A stretch of 64,000 nucleotides of DNA from Lysobacterales bacterium 66-474 (GCA_001899805.1 MKWP01000015.1:496001-560000), one strand, 5' to 3'. Shown: positions 8,124-16,623, numbered from the stretch's first letter. Notes: generated from the sequence alone by a model not told the origin. Numbers and translations are program-made.

Positions 8124-9496
8124 TGCGCTTCCTCCTTCGATGGTGGCGCGACGGGTTGCACGTCCAGCACCAACCCGTGCATGCCGGTGACGCTTACGCG
8201 CTGGCCGCGCTTCAACGGGATGCCGGATCGCGCCTGCCAGCGCTCGCCGTGCACGTGCACCATGCCGAGTCCCTCGAAATCGGCGACGACCTCGGCGACG
8301 GCGCCGACCATTTCCTCGCGACCGCTGACCACCGGCCGCTTGCGCGAACGCATCGCCATCCAGACGATGCCGACGAGGACGCCTGCGGCGGCGATGGCCA
8401 CGCCGACCACCACCGGCAAGGCGATGCCGTAGCCCGGCACGCCGGTGCGCATCAGGATCACCGAACCGATCACGAACGAAACCACGCCGCCGGTGCCGAG
8501 CACGCCGTAGGCGGGCACGAAGGCTTCCGACACGATCAGGATCACGCCCAGCAGGATCAAGCCCAGCCCCGCGAAGTTCACCGGCAGCAACTGGAAAGCG
8601 TACAACGCGAGCAGCAGGCAGATCGCGCCGACCACGCCCGGCAGCACGCCGCCCGGGTGCATCCCCTCCATCACCAGGCCCCCGAGGCCGATCAGCAGCA
8701 GGATGTAGGCGACCGATGGATTGGCGATGACGCCCAGGAATTGGCTGCGCACGCCGGGCGCGACGGTCTGGATCGTGGCGTCGCGGGTATGCAGCACGCG
8801 CGCGCCCGCCGATGTCTCGACGCTGCGCCCATCCACGTCCGCGAGGAGCGCCGGGACGTCCGGCGCGACCAGATCGACCACGTGCAATTTCAGCGCTTCC
8901 TCGGCCGACACACTCACCGCGTCGCGCACGGCCTTCTCCGCCCAGTCGGCATTGCGATCGCGGCGTTCCGCCAGCGCCCGGATGTAGGCGACGGCATCGT
9001 TGGTGACCTTGCGCATCTCGGTATCCCCGATCGGCGCGGGCACCCCCTTGCCGCTGGTGGAAGCGGGCAAGGGCAAGCTGCCGCCGCCGGTCAGCGAGAC
9101 CGGCGTGGCTGCGCCGATGTTGGTCGCGGGCGCCATCGCCGCGACGTGGCATGCATACATGATGTAAGTGCCGGCGCTGGCGGCGCGCGCGCCGGACGGC
9201 GCGACGTAGCCGATCACGGGAACCGGCGACGCCAGGATCGCCTTGATGATGTCACGCATCGAACTGGACAGGCCGCCGGGCGTATCCAGTTCCAGCACGA
9301 CCGCCGTGGCGTGGATCGAATCGGCGCGCTGGATGCCACGCACCACGTAATCGGCGCTGGCCGGGCTGATCGCGCCATCCACACGCAACACCACGACTTC
9401 CGGATGCGCCATCGGCGACTCCGGCGCGGCCGCGCCAACGGTCGCCACCGCCAGCAACAGAAGCCAGCCCCAAGCCATGGAGCGCCAAGTCTTCAT
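8120..9496 (-). CDS. nfeD: NfeD-family membrane serine protease (ClpP-class)
   Basis: 458 residues. A signal or membrane segment (residues 8-23) precedes a ClpP-like periplasmic protease domain: [19 protein letters not shown], then LDTPGGL, and [11 protein letters not shown] with the catalytic Ser107, plus the likely catalytic lysine in [12 protein letters not shown] (Lys163). Four hydrophobic segments follow (about 245-370). A soluble OB-fold NfeD domain closes the protein ([22 protein letters not shown]...). In the archaeal homologue (STOPP/PH1510) the same Ser-Lys dyad cleaves the slipin partner. Both catalytic residues are present, so it is probably active. The start is ATG at 9496 and the gene is co-translated with the slipin gene. 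Confidence 0.92.
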   Translation of the reverse strand: MKTWRSMAWGWLLLLAVATVGAAAPESPMAHPEVVVLRVDGAISPASADYVVRGIQRADSIHATAVVLELDTPGGLSSSMRDIIKAILASPVPVIGYVAPSGARAASAGTYIMYACHVAAMAPATNIGAATPVSLTGGGSLPLPASTSGKGVPAPIGDTEMRKVTNDAVAYIRALAERRDRNADWAEKAVRDAVSVSAEEALKLHVVDLVAPDVPALLADVDGRSVETSAGARVLHTRDATIQTVAPGVRSQFLGVIANPSVAYILLLIGLGGLVMEGMHPGGVLPGVVGAICLLLALYAFQLLPVNFAGLGLILLGVILIVSEAFVPAYGVLGTGGVVSFVIGSVILMRTGVPGYGIALPVVVGVAIAAAGVLVGIVWMAMRSRKRPVVSGREEMVGAVAEVVADFEGLGMVHVHGERWQARSGIPLKRGQRVSVTGMHGLVLDVQPVAPPSKEEAQ

Positions 9497-9642
9497 GTCG
9501 CCATCAGAACATTATCCGTGCAGGTTGGCAAACCTGCAGTCTTGTCCCAATCGGCACCATGCGCCCTGACCCATGGCAACGCGCGCATCGGCGATCGGCG
9601 TAGAGTGAACGACTTGCATCATTGCATTGCGAGGAAACCGAC

Positions 9643-9981
9643 ATGGACCATCCGATGTATCCCGATTCCACCGCCGACATTGCGCGCAAGCGCCACGAAC
9701 TCGCCCCGGCGCCATTGGAAGCCTTCCAGAACTTCAGCCGCGCGGTATTCGCCGACGGCGCGCTGCCCTCGGCCACCAAGCAATTGATCGCCGTCGCGGT
9801 GGCGCACACCACGCAGTGCCCGTATTGCATCAAGGGCCACACCAGGGCGGCATTGAAGGCCGGCGCCAGCGAGCAGCAAATCATGGAAGCGATCTGGGTG
9901 GCGGCCGAAATGCGCGCCGGCGGCGCCTACGCACATTCGGCGCTCGCGATCGACACGATGCAGCACGCACACACCGCGTGA
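9643..9981 (+). CDS. Carboxymuconolactone decarboxylase/AhpD-like protein
   Basis: 112 residues of the AhpD-like (CMD) fold with the redox motif CPYCIKGH (Cys-x-x-Cys followed by His) in AVAHTTQCPYCIKGHTRAALKAGAS. AhpD-type proteins act as alkyl-hydroperoxide reductase partners or general peroxidatic thiol proteins. GAGGAAA at 9631-9637 supports ATG at 9643; an upstream in-frame ATG at 9622 would add only 7 residues. It is transcribed away from nfeD and stands alone. Molecular partner unknown. Confidence 0.88.
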   Translation: MDHPMYPDSTADIARKRHELAPAPLEAFQNFSRAVFADGALPSATKQLIAVAVAHTTQCPYCIKGHTRAALKAGASEQQIMEAIWVAAEMRAGGAYAHSALAIDTMQHAHTA

Positions 9982-10082
9982 ACCGCACGCACCCGGCGGA
10001 CGGCTTGCAAGTCCGCGGGGGTCACAGGCTATACTTTCGACTTTGCAACCGCGGCCCGGCCGCCCGCAGGGAACCCAAGAAC

Positions 10083-10418
10083 ATGATTCGATCGGTGCTG
10101 AGCGTCGTCTTGCTGGCAGGTTTCGCGTGCTTTGCAACCACCGCGTTCGCCAAGGGCGATCCCGCCAGGGGCAAGCTGGAGGTGTATTCCTGCCACGGCT
10201 GCCACGGCATCCGCGGTTACATGTCGGTGTACCCCGAATACCACGTGCCCAAGATCGCCGGCCAGAACGAGCAATACCTGATCGACGCGCTCAACGAATA
10301 CAAGAGCGGCGACCGCGGTTTCCCGACCATGCACGCGCAGGCCAACAGCCTCACCGAGCAGCAGATCGAGGACATCGCGGCGTATCTTTCCAGCCTTGCG
10401 CCCAAGCAGAAGCAATAA
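10083..10418 (+). CDS. Periplasmic c-type cytochrome, class I
   Basis: 111 residues. A signal peptide (residues 1-23, ending ...TAFA) precedes a small cytochrome c: haem attachment site CHGCH in LEVYSCHGCHGIRGY (covalent haem c), the proline region VYPEYHVPKIAGQNEQYLIDAL, and an axial Met likely in RGFPTMHAQANSLTEQ. The LTEQQIEDIAAYLSSL helix is the typical C-terminal helix. It is followed 12 bases later by a second cytochrome of similar type, so both are probably co-expressed and exported. Electron donor and acceptor cannot be told from sequence. Confidence 0.9.
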   Translation: MIRSVLSVVLLAGFACFATTAFAKGDPARGKLEVYSCHGCHGIRGYMSVYPEYHVPKIAGQNEQYLIDALNEYKSGDRGFPTMHAQANSLTEQQIEDIAAYLSSLAPKQKQ

Positions 10419-10430
10419 GGGGAACCGGCC

Positions 10431-10820
10431 ATGCAGTCCCGCACCATCCTCGTCTCCCTTGTTGCCGCCGCGCTCGCGCTCGGCTTCGGCACCGCTTCGG
10501 CCGCGGACGGCAACGCCGCGGCCGGCAAGCAGAAAGCTGCCCCTTGCGAAGCCTGCCACGGCACCGACGGCAACGGCATCGCGCCCAACTACCCCGCGCT
10601 CGCGGGCCAGTACCAGGATTACCTGGAACAGGCGCTCCACGAATACCAGGCGGGCGATCGCGGGCACTCCTCTCCTGCCATCAGCGGTCGCATCAACGCC
10701 ATCATGAACGGCATGGCCGCGCCGCTGACCGACCAGGACATCAAGGATCTCGCCGCATACTTCTCCAGCCTGCCGAGCAAGTTGTCCGACCTGCACGGCA
10801 AGATCCAGGGTGGCAACTGA
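10431..10820 (+). CDS. Periplasmic c-type cytochrome, class I (c4/c5-like half)
   Basis: 129 residues with a signal peptide (residues 1-24, ending ASAAD), haem site CEACH in APCEACHGTDGNGIAPNYPAL, then a Y-D-YLEQALHEY segment and a probable axial Met in NAIMNGMAAPLTDQDIKDLAAYFSSL. The CxACHGxDGNG motif is typical of cytochrome c553/c4 halves. A 12-base gap separates it from the preceding cytochrome gene, and the next gene starts 10 bases after its stop. The pair looks like the two halves of a dihaem cytochrome c4 encoded as separate genes, though that is inference. It probably shuttles electrons in the periplasm. Confidence 0.9.
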   Translation: MQSRTILVSLVAAALALGFGTASAADGNAAAGKQKAAPCEACHGTDGNGIAPNYPALAGQYQDYLEQALHEYQAGDRGHSSPAISGRINAIMNGMAAPLTDQDIKDLAAYFSSLPSKLSDLHGKIQGGN

Positions 10821-10830
10821 CCGCGCAGCC

Positions 10831-11172
10831 ATGACACGCGACGAACTCGCTGCGCTTGTCTGCGAACCCCGCAAGGGCAAGGAGCATGCGCTGGACGAAG
10901 CTCGCGTCCGCACGCTGCTGGCGGCGCTGCCCGAGTGGCAACTGGCCCTGGACGGCAAATCGATCGCGAAGGCGTTCCGCTTCAAGAACTTTTACGAGAC
11001 GCTGGGTTTCGTCAACGCGATCGGCTGGATGGCGAACAAGCAGGACCACCATCCCGATCTCGAGGTCGGCTACAACCGTTGCGTGGTGCATTGGTCCACG
11101 CATGACGTCGGCGGCCTGTCGATGAACGACTTCGTCTGCGCGGCGCGCGTCGAGGCGATCGCGCACGGGTGA
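10831..11172 (+). CDS. phhB: Pterin-4a-carbinolamine dehydratase
   Basis: 113 residues. The enzyme recycles the 4a-hydroxy-tetrahydropterin made by phenylalanine hydroxylase. Family motifs: FRFKNFYETLGFVNAIGWMANKQDHHPDLEVGYNRCVVHWSTHD, with the active-site HHPD (three His residues of the site in KQDHHP and HWSTHD). The ATG at 10831 is used; a GTG at 10810 is in frame but overlaps the upstream cytochrome. No phenylalanine hydroxylase gene is next to it in this window. Highly recognisable and intact. Confidence 0.93.
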   Translation: MTRDELAALVCEPRKGKEHALDEARVRTLLAALPEWQLALDGKSIAKAFRFKNFYETLGFVNAIGWMANKQDHHPDLEVGYNRCVVHWSTHDVGGLSMNDFVCAARVEAIAHG

Positions 11173-11214
11173 CGCCGGGTATCACCACACGCACGCAGCA
11201 AACACCAAAACGCC

Positions 11215-11421
11215 GTCATTCCGGGGCTGCCCGAGCTCTTTGCGGGCAGAACCCGACTGCGTTTGCAGAGCTTGTCCCGGACTTGATCCGGGAATTGCAA
11301 ACGCGAACGCCGCAGGCGGCGTGCAACGCGAGCGCCATGGATGGCGCGAGTCAATCGGTATCGCGGCCCGCGAAATCCTTGAACCGATTCCGGATTCGGC
11401 CTCCGGCCGCTCCGGAATGAC
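11215..11421. repeat. Intergenic repeat bounded by GTCATTCCGG / CCGGAATGAC
   Basis: A roughly 207-base non-coding element between phhB and the FKBP gene. It starts GTCATTCCGG (11215-11224) and ends with the exact inverse CCGGAATGAC (11412-11421). Inside are CTGCCCG/CGGGCAG and GTCCCGGACTTGATCCGGGA palindromes. A second, shorter member with the same ends and internal CTGCCCG...CGGGCAGAACCCG is at 42846-42961, and a related one at 47077-47151. It resembles the REP/MITE-like elements common in Xanthomonadales intergenic DNA. Confidence 0.75.
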
Positions 11422-11453
11422 CAGCATGCGACATCAACTTGCAGCACTGAAAA

Positions 11454-11477
11454 AAACGCGGCCCTGAGGCCGCGTTT
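11454..11477 (-). terminator. Rho-independent terminator of the FKBP gene
   Basis: ACGCGGCC (11456-11463) pairs perfectly with GGCCGCGT (11468-11475) around CTGA. Read on the minus strand, the hairpin is followed by a run of seven Ts (11450-11456 on the other strand are As). It lies 26 bases after the FKBP gene stop. Confidence 0.85.
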
Positions 11478-11502
11478 CTCGTTGCAGGATATGTCGCGAC
11501 GA

Positions 11503-12222
11503 TCAGTTCGCGCCGATCTTCACCAGCGTGACGTCGAAGATCAGGGTTTCGTTGGGCGGGAAGCCGTTCTGCGGCTGGGCCCCGTAAGCCAGGTCGGACG
11601 GGATCACGAATTTGTAGTGGCTGCCCACCGGCATCATCATCACCGCTTCCTTGAACCCCGGGAAGACGTTGGCAAGGTCGAGCTTGGCCGGACCGCTGCC
11701 ATGCTTGGCCGAGGAATCGAACTCCTGGCCGTTGATGAACGTGCCCGTGTAATTCAACTGCACGGTGTCGCTGGCCGTCGGCTTCGGACCGGTGCCCTGG
11801 GTGATCACCTGGTACTGCAGGCCATCGGCGGTCACGCGCACGCCGGATTGCGACTTGTTCTTGGCGAGGTAGGCATCGCCGGCCTGCTTGTTCTGTGCGG
11901 CGACCTGGTCGTAGTGCTGCTTGCCGAGCGCCTGGAACTGTGCACCGAACGCCTTGGCGACGCTTTCCGCTTCGGTCTCGCCCATGGTGGGTTTCTGGCC
12001 CTGCAGCGCACGCGTCACCGCCTGCCCCACCTTCTGCGGATCAACCAGGCCGCGTGCCCAATCCGGGTACCGTCCTGCCAATTCATAACCGACGATCTCG
12101 CTGGCCTTGGCCTTGTCGACCGTGGTGGCCGCGGTGCTCGTCTGCGCCTGCGAAATACCTGCGACGCCAAGAGTGGCGATCACGGCAACGGCGGCCAAGC
12201 TCGGCCGCATGATCTGCTTCAT
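11503..12222 (-). CDS. fkpA: FKBP-type peptidyl-prolyl cis-trans isomerase, FkpA/Mip-like, exported
   Basis: 239 residues from ATG at 12222, which has AGAGGAAA upstream. A signal peptide (about residues 1-26, ending SQAQ) is followed by the FkpA N-terminal dimerisation domain (DKAKASEIVGYELAGRYPDWARG..., with QGQKPTMGETEAES), an alanine-rich connector, and the C-terminal FKBP domain (VTADGLQYQVITQGTGPKPT, QLNYTGTFINGQEFDSS, VFPGFKEAVMMMPVGSHYKFVIP, YG). The domain's active-site pattern is intact. It is a periplasmic prolyl isomerase and chaperone. The longer ORF frame extends upstream of ATG but lacks a signal-peptide start. It ends with a strong intrinsic terminator. Confidence 0.92.
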   Translation of the reverse strand: MKQIMRPSLAAVAVIATLGVAGISQAQTSTAATTVDKAKASEIVGYELAGRYPDWARGLVDPQKVGQAVTRALQGQKPTMGETEAESVAKAFGAQFQALGKQHYDQVAAQNKQAGDAYLAKNKSQSGVRVTADGLQYQVITQGTGPKPTASDTVQLNYTGTFINGQEFDSSAKHGSGPAKLDLANVFPGFKEAVMMMPVGSHYKFVIPSDLAYGAQPQNGFPPNETLIFDVTLVKIGAN

Positions 12223-12528
12223 CGGTGTTTTCCTCTGGTGTTGGTGGCTAGCGCGCTGACGCGCAATGATGCGTTGAATCACTAAGCTGCCCATTCTGCG
12301 GGTTTCGCCGTGGAATGGCAATGCGTGGAGCTTACGACTCCATTTGCGCGCAAGGGTTCATTCATTCGCCGCACGGAGTCCATTCCGCGACGTATCCGGG
12401 CGGGCTTGAAGCAGACGCATCCGCCAACCATGGCGATGGTGCTGCCGCATGGACGCGCAATCCGCCGGCGATCGCGATGACGACCCCCGCCGGCTGGCCC
12501 TTTCGACCATGACTGATGGCAGGGGGTG
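12223..12528. other. Intergenic region with no supported gene
   Basis: Between the divergent FKBP gene and the YtrA operon promoter. Short ORFs run on both strands, but none has a family-like sequence or a Shine-Dalgarno site. The FKBP promoter must lie near the left side of this stretch; I could not pick clear boxes. Confidence 0.4.
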
Positions 12529-12569
12529 TTGACAGGGTGATTTTTGGTGTTATAGTTCACTACAACACT
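12529..12569 (+). promoter_or_regulatory. YtrA operon promoter with overlapping palindromic operator
   Basis: A consensus sigma-70 promoter: TTGACA at 12529-12534, a 16-base spacer and TATAGT at 12551-12556. A near-perfect inverted repeat GTGTT-n12-AACAC (12547-12568; inner TAGT/ACTA arms also match) covers the -10 box. Written the other way it is GGTG-N16-CACT (12546-12569), close to the GGTG-N16-CACC site I recall for YtrA-type regulators in Xanthomonas. Position over the -10 implies repression, most likely by the YtrA protein encoded 380 bases downstream. Confidence 0.75.
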
Positions 12570-12598
12570 GGTCAACGAGGTCACTAAGGAGGCCCGCC

Positions 12599-12883
12599 AT
12601 GAACACCCGCAAACCCATCGCGATCGTCGCCGCCATGCTGATCACCGCCGCCGGCATGACCGGAATCGCCAACTACAGCAACGCCGCCGCTGCCGCTGCC
12701 CAGCAACCCGGCAATGCTTCGGTCCAGATCATCCCGACCCTGCCGACGATCAACGTTTCCCCGACCCCCGAGCAGTTGCGCGAATTGCGCGACCAGGGCG
12801 CCAAGGGTGGCGCGTCCGCGGCCAACGGCAACGACGCGCGGATGCCCTACTACTCGTTCGCGTCCGATGAAGCCGGCGCCTGA
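12599..12883 (+). CDS. Small exported protein, first gene of the YtrA operon
   Basis: 94 residues. AAGGAGG (12586-12592) sits just ahead of ATG. The N-terminus MNTRKPIAIVAAMLITAAGM is a signal or membrane segment; cleavage is plausible around residues 30-33 (NAAAAAA). The mature part has QIIPTLPTINVSPTPEQLRELRDQ, then an Ala/Gly/Asn-rich stretch and no cysteine. I do not recognise a family. It is the first gene after the operator-controlled promoter, so it is co-transcribed with the regulator and transporter and is likely part of the same envelope response. Confidence 0.7.
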   Translation: MNTRKPIAIVAAMLITAAGMTGIANYSNAAAAAAQQPGNASVQIIPTLPTINVSPTPEQLRELRDQGAKGGASAANGNDARMPYYSFASDEAGA

Positions 12884-12946
12884 CAGGTCCCCGGCACCTC
12901 GCAGGGTTCCTGCGAGGATTGCGAGATCACCGGCAAGGATCACGTC

Positions 12947-13324
12947 ATGAGTGTGACCTGGAACGACAACGTCCCGATCTACCGCCAGCTGCGCGAACGC
13001 GTGGTGGCGATGATCCTGGACGGCGCACTCAACGAGGGCGACCCGTTGCCCTCGGTGCGTCAGGTCGCGGCGGACTACCAGATCAACCCGCTCACCGTTT
13101 CCAAGGCGTACCAGGAACTGGTGGACGAGCAACTGGTGGAAAAGCGCCGCGGCCTCGGCATGTTCGTCACCGACGGCGCCCGCGAGGCGCTGTACCGGAG
13201 CGAACGCGAACACTTCCTGCGCGAGGAATGGCCGCGCCTGCGCGCGCGCATCGAACGCATGGGACTGGATCTGCAAAAACTGCTGGCCACGCCAGCGCAA
13301 GCTTCCGACAAGAGGGAATCCTGA
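12947..13324 (+). CDS. GntR-family regulator, YtrA subfamily
   Basis: 125 residues, the size of the minimal YtrA subgroup: an N-terminal winged-helix DNA-binding domain (PIYRQLRERVVAMILDGALN, LPSVRQVAADYQINPLTVSKAYQELVDEQLVEKRRG, residues 10-75) and only a short C-terminal dimerisation tail (about residues 80-120) with no large effector domain. YtrA regulators repress ABC-transporter operons. The gene is followed at once by the ATPase gene (overlap of one base, TGATG at 13322-13326). A palindromic site at its own promoter suggests autoregulation. AAGGA precedes the ATG. Confidence 0.92.
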   Translation: MSVTWNDNVPIYRQLRERVVAMILDGALNEGDPLPSVRQVAADYQINPLTVSKAYQELVDEQLVEKRRGLGMFVTDGAREALYRSEREHFLREEWPRLRARIERMGLDLQKLLATPAQASDKRES

Positions 13325-14241
13325 TGAACGTCGCAGCTGAAGCCTTCGCGGAACGCCCCGCCATCTCGCCGGCGGCCGGATCGGAATCCGTCGTCCACGC
13401 ACGCGCGCTGACCAAGCGTTACAAGAACACGGTTGCCCTCGACGGCGCCGATTTCGAAGTGGGTTCCGGCCGCATCGTCGGCCTGATCGGCCCCAACGGT
13501 GCCGGCAAGACCACGGCGTTGAAGGCGATCCTGGGCCTGACCGATTTCGAGGGCGACCTTTCGGTACTGGGCATGGACCCGCGCAGGCAACGCCCGCAGC
13601 TGATGCGCGACGTCTGCTTCATCGCCGACGTGGCCACCCTGCCCCGCTGGATCCGCGTCAACGAAGCCGTCGACTTCGTGGCCGGCGTGCATCCGCGCTT
13701 CGATCGCGCCAAGTGCGAACGCTTCCTTGCACGCACCAAGCTGCAGGCCAACCAGCGCGTGCGGGAAATGTCGAAAGGCATGATCGTGCAGCTGCACCTT
13801 GCCATCGTGATGGCGATCGACGCGCGCCTGCTGGTGCTGGACGAACCCACGCTCGGCCTCGACATCCTCTATCGCAAGCAGTTCTACCAGAGCCTGCTGG
13901 AAGACTACTTCGACGAGAACAAGACCATCCTCATCACCACCCACCAGGTCGAGGAGGTCGAGCACATCCTCACCGACCTCATGTTCATCCGAGATGGCAA
14001 GATCGCGCTGGCGACGACCATGGACGAGATGGGCGCACGCTTCGCCGAAGTGCTGGTCAACCCCGACCAGGCTGAAGCCGCACGCGCGCTGAACCCCATC
14101 GACGAGCGCGCGGCGGTGTTCGGCAAGAGCATCTTCCTGTACAACAGCGCCGATCCGGAACAACTGGCCCGGTTGGGCGAGGTCAAGCGCCCATCGGTTT
14201 CGGATCTGTTCGTCGCCATCATGAAAGGGACCTACGCATGA
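13324..14241 (+). CDS. ABC transporter ATP-binding protein
   Basis: 305 residues. Walker A is GPNGAGKT (residues 56-63), Walker B LLVLDEPT with Glu174, and the H-loop His is in ITTHQVEEVEH (His207). The signature motif is unusual: MSKGM (149-153), where LSGGQ is typical; this variant is frequent in the ATPases of YtrA operons. An extended C-terminal region of ~80 residues follows the NBD. It probably energises the permease encoded next, whose start overlaps the stop in ATGA. Substrate is unknown; such transporters respond to cell-wall antibiotics in Gram-positives, but that role is not shown here. Confidence 0.93.
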   Translation: MNVAAEAFAERPAISPAAGSESVVHARALTKRYKNTVALDGADFEVGSGRIVGLIGPNGAGKTTALKAILGLTDFEGDLSVLGMDPRRQRPQLMRDVCFIADVATLPRWIRVNEAVDFVAGVHPRFDRAKCERFLARTKLQANQRVREMSKGMIVQLHLAIVMAIDARLLVLDEPTLGLDILYRKQFYQSLLEDYFDENKTILITTHQVEEVEHILTDLMFIRDGKIALATTMDEMGARFAEVLVNPDQAEAARALNPIDERAAVFGKSIFLYNSADPEQLARLGEVKRPSVSDLFVAIMKGTYA

Positions 14242-15242
14242 ACGCGATCGTCAAATCGCCATTTGCCTGGCTGCTCAAGCGTGAGTACTGGGAGGAACGC
14301 CGCGGCCTGCTGTGGTCGCAGGTGACGGTGGCGGGAATCCTGATCGTCCTCAGCATCTTCGGCATCATCGCTGCCGAGGTCGCCCGGGTGCGCATGGGCG
14401 GAGACATCCACATCGTCTCGGGCGGCGACTTGAGCCAGGCATTGCAAAACGCCGCAAGCCACAACTCCGAGGGGCTGGCCCAGGCCGTCGGCGGCATGAT
14501 GTGGACCTTCGGCCTGTTCGCCGGCGTGGTGCTGTCGTTCAAGCTGTTCTTCTATCTGCTGGGCGCGCTGTACGAAGACCGCAAGGACCGCAGCATCCTG
14601 TTCTGGAAGTCGCTGCCGATATCCGACACCGCCACGGTGCTCTCGAAAGTGGTCACGGCCATCCTGGTGATGCCGGTCATCGCGGTGGTGGTGGCGCTGG
14701 CTGGTTTCCTGGGCGAGATGATCGTCGCCAGCATCTGGTTCGCCGCGCATGGCTTGAATCCGTTCACCCTGCTGTGGGCGCATGCCACGCCCTGGGCAAG
14801 CTGGCTGCACATGCTGGCCACCATTCCGATCAACGCGGTATGGGCATTGCCGACCATCGGCTGGCTGCTGCTCTGGTCGGCGGCGGTGCGCGGCAAGCCG
14901 TTGCTGTGGGCGGTGATGATCCCGGTGGTCGCCGGCGTGCTGAACTCCTGGATCGCGCTGCTGGGCCTGCCGCACGTCAACATCCAATTCTTCTGGAGCA
15001 ACCTCGTCGCGCGCCCGCTGCTGAGCGTGATTCCGGGCAGCTGGGTCACCGATTACGTCGCCCAACAGGGCGGCACGATCAACATCCAGCCAGGCAACAT
15101 CTCCGGCATCGACGCCCACCTCGGCAGCTACGCCGCGATGTACCACATGTTCCTGACCCCCAACATGTGGATCGGCGCCGCCGTGGGCATCGCCCTGATC
15201 GCCGCCGCCATCTGGTTCCGCCGCTGGCGCGACGAGGTTTGA
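14238..15242 (+). CDS. ABC transporter permease of the YtrA operon
   Basis: 334 residues with about six transmembrane segments: one near residues 22-46 (QVTVAGILIVLSIFGIIAAE), one around 95-117 (FGLFAGVVLSFKLFFYLLGA), two around 130-170, two near 195-240 and a last one near 310-330 followed by basic RRWRDEV. YEDRKDRSILFWKSLPISD is the cytoplasmic coupling region typical of ABC-2 type transporters. An extracytoplasmic loop sits at about 50-90. It overlaps the ATPase gene by 4 bases. The predicted pair is a small ABC-2 exporter or permease of unknown cargo. Confidence 0.88.
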   Translation: MNAIVKSPFAWLLKREYWEERRGLLWSQVTVAGILIVLSIFGIIAAEVARVRMGGDIHIVSGGDLSQALQNAASHNSEGLAQAVGGMMWTFGLFAGVVLSFKLFFYLLGALYEDRKDRSILFWKSLPISDTATVLSKVVTAILVMPVIAVVVALAGFLGEMIVASIWFAAHGLNPFTLLWAHATPWASWLHMLATIPINAVWALPTIGWLLLWSAAVRGKPLLWAVMIPVVAGVLNSWIALLGLPHVNIQFFWSNLVARPLLSVIPGSWVTDYVAQQGGTINIQPGNISGIDAHLGSYAAMYHMFLTPNMWIGAAVGIALIAAAIWFRRWRDEV

Positions 15243-15265
15243 GCAACTCCAAGGAGGAGACCATC

Positions 15266-15862
15266 ATGAAAACGATCCTGACCCTCGCAGGTTCCGTTTT
15301 GCTCGCGGCCACGCTCGCGGCCTGTTCGCCGGGCATCAACGAAGGCATTGGTCACCGCATCACCTTCGACTCGAGCGGCATGCTGGTCCACGCGATCGGC
15401 AGACCCGACGCGCACATCGGCAAGGATGGAAGCCTTGCAATCAATGACCGCCCGATCGACACGACACCAGAGCAGCGTGCACTGTTGAAGGACTATTACA
15501 GCGAGGCCCGCAACATGATGCAGTCCGGCAAGGCGGTCGGCCAGGCAGGTGTCGGACTCGCGGAACACGCGATCGGCAACGCCATCCGCCACGTCTTCTC
15601 CGGCAAATCCGACGCCTCGGACAAGGCACTCGATGCGCAATCCGATTCGATCGGCAAAGCGGCCGACGCGCTGTGCCTCGACCTCCAGCAACTGGTCGCC
15701 ACGCAAAAGCAGATCGCAGCCCAATTGCCTGCGTTCGAGCCTTACAACGCCTTGGGCGATGCGCATTGCAGCACGACTACCACGCATACGGTCGCGGTAT
15801 CCGATGGCCCCGGCGCCTCGACCTCGATCGGTGTGGCCGCAACGAAACCTGCCGCGCATTGA
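15266..15862 (+). CDS. Lipoprotein with DUF2884 (YggN)-like domain
   Basis: 198 residues. AAGGAGGAGA precedes ATG. The N-terminus MKTILTLAGSVLLAATLAAC is a lipoprotein signal with LAAC as lipobox. The mature part contains IGKDGSLAINDRPIDTTPEQRALLKDYYSEAR, matching the tandem pattern (DG-x-L-x-I-x-x....T..QR..L..YY) of DUF2884/YggN, then a helical region (KADALCLDLQQLVATQKQIA). A Cys-pair is present near the end. Function of YggN-like proteins is unknown. It is a paralogue of the next gene. The operon context links both to the transporter or the YtrA-controlled response. Confident at lipoprotein level, moderately confident of the DUF. Confidence 0.75.
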   Translation: MKTILTLAGSVLLAATLAACSPGINEGIGHRITFDSSGMLVHAIGRPDAHIGKDGSLAINDRPIDTTPEQRALLKDYYSEARNMMQSGKAVGQAGVGLAEHAIGNAIRHVFSGKSDASDKALDAQSDSIGKAADALCLDLQQLVATQKQIAAQLPAFEPYNALGDAHCSTTTTHTVAVSDGPGASTSIGVAATKPAAH

Positions 15863-15929
15863 ACCCGCCGATTGCCAGCGCTTCCGGGCGCAAGCCACCA
15901 ACCACCCGCATCCCGCAAGGACCCACACC

Positions 15930-16535
15930 ATGAAGATGCTTCGTCCACTGGCGCTCGCCACGCTGCTCGCCTGTCTGCCGATGCTGGGCGCCTGCAGTTC
16001 GGGGCAGTCCTCGTCCGACGGTCTCGCCGCATCCATCGACAGCACCGTTGCCACCGCGCTGGACAACGCCCAGACCAGACTGCGCACCGAACCCATCACC
16101 GTTTCGCACAACGACCCCACCCTGCCGAAAGCGCAGATCACGCCGCAAGGTGACTTCGTCGTCGGCGGCAAGACCGTTGCCATCACACCCGCGCAACGCA
16201 GCGCCTTGCTCGCCTACCGGGAGAAGCTGATCGCGGTGGCGGCGGCCGGCATCGCCGTCGGCAAACAGGGCGCCGCAATCGGCATGCAGGCGGCCGGCGC
16301 CGCGCTCGCCGCGGCAATGTCGGGCAAATCCGATGCGGAAGTCGAGGCGAGCGTGAAAGCCAAGACCTCGGGCATCCGTCAGGCTGCCGCGGAAATCTGC
16401 GACCGCCTGCCGGAGATGATGGTCGAACAGCAAAAGCTCGCCGCCGCCCTGCCCGCGTTCAAACCCTACGCGACGATGACCGGGAAGGACATCGACGATT
16501 GCCACAAGGATGCGCTCGACGACTCGGACGACTGA
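15930..16535 (+). CDS. Second lipoprotein with DUF2884 (YggN)-like domain
   Basis: 201 residues, paralogous to the previous gene. Signal MKMLRPLALATLLACLPMLGAC gives a lipobox LGAC. TPQGDFVVGGKTVAITPAQRSALLAYREKLIAVAAAGIAVGKQGAAIGMQAAG is the DUF2884-like core with its amphipathic helix, followed by ICDRLPEMMVEQQKLAAALPAFKPY, which aligns with LCLDLQQLVATQKQIAAQLPAFEPY in the neighbour. Conservation of the ALPAF.PY motif between the two makes duplication likely. The 67-base gap upstream contains no terminator, so it is probably the last gene of the YtrA operon. The function is unknown. Confidence 0.75.
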   Translation: MKMLRPLALATLLACLPMLGACSSGQSSSDGLAASIDSTVATALDNAQTRLRTEPITVSHNDPTLPKAQITPQGDFVVGGKTVAITPAQRSALLAYREKLIAVAAAGIAVGKQGAAIGMQAAGAALAAAMSGKSDAEVEASVKAKTSGIRQAAAEICDRLPEMMVEQQKLAAALPAFKPYATMTGKDIDDCHKDALDDSDD

Positions 16536-16571
16536 TCGGGACAGCCCCGCAGACTCCGCATCGATCATGCA

Positions 16572-16598
16572 CGAAGGCCGCCCGATGGGCGGCCTTCG
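16572..16598. terminator. Hairpin between YtrA operon and fumC
   Basis: CGAAGGCCGCCC (16572-16583) pairs perfectly with GGGCGGCCTTCG (16587-16598) around GAT. It lies between convergent transcription units and is symmetric. No long T-run follows on either strand, so it may act as a bidirectional barrier. Confidence 0.55.
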
Positions 16599-16623
16599 GA
16601 CTCATCAGCGATGACGCATCGGG

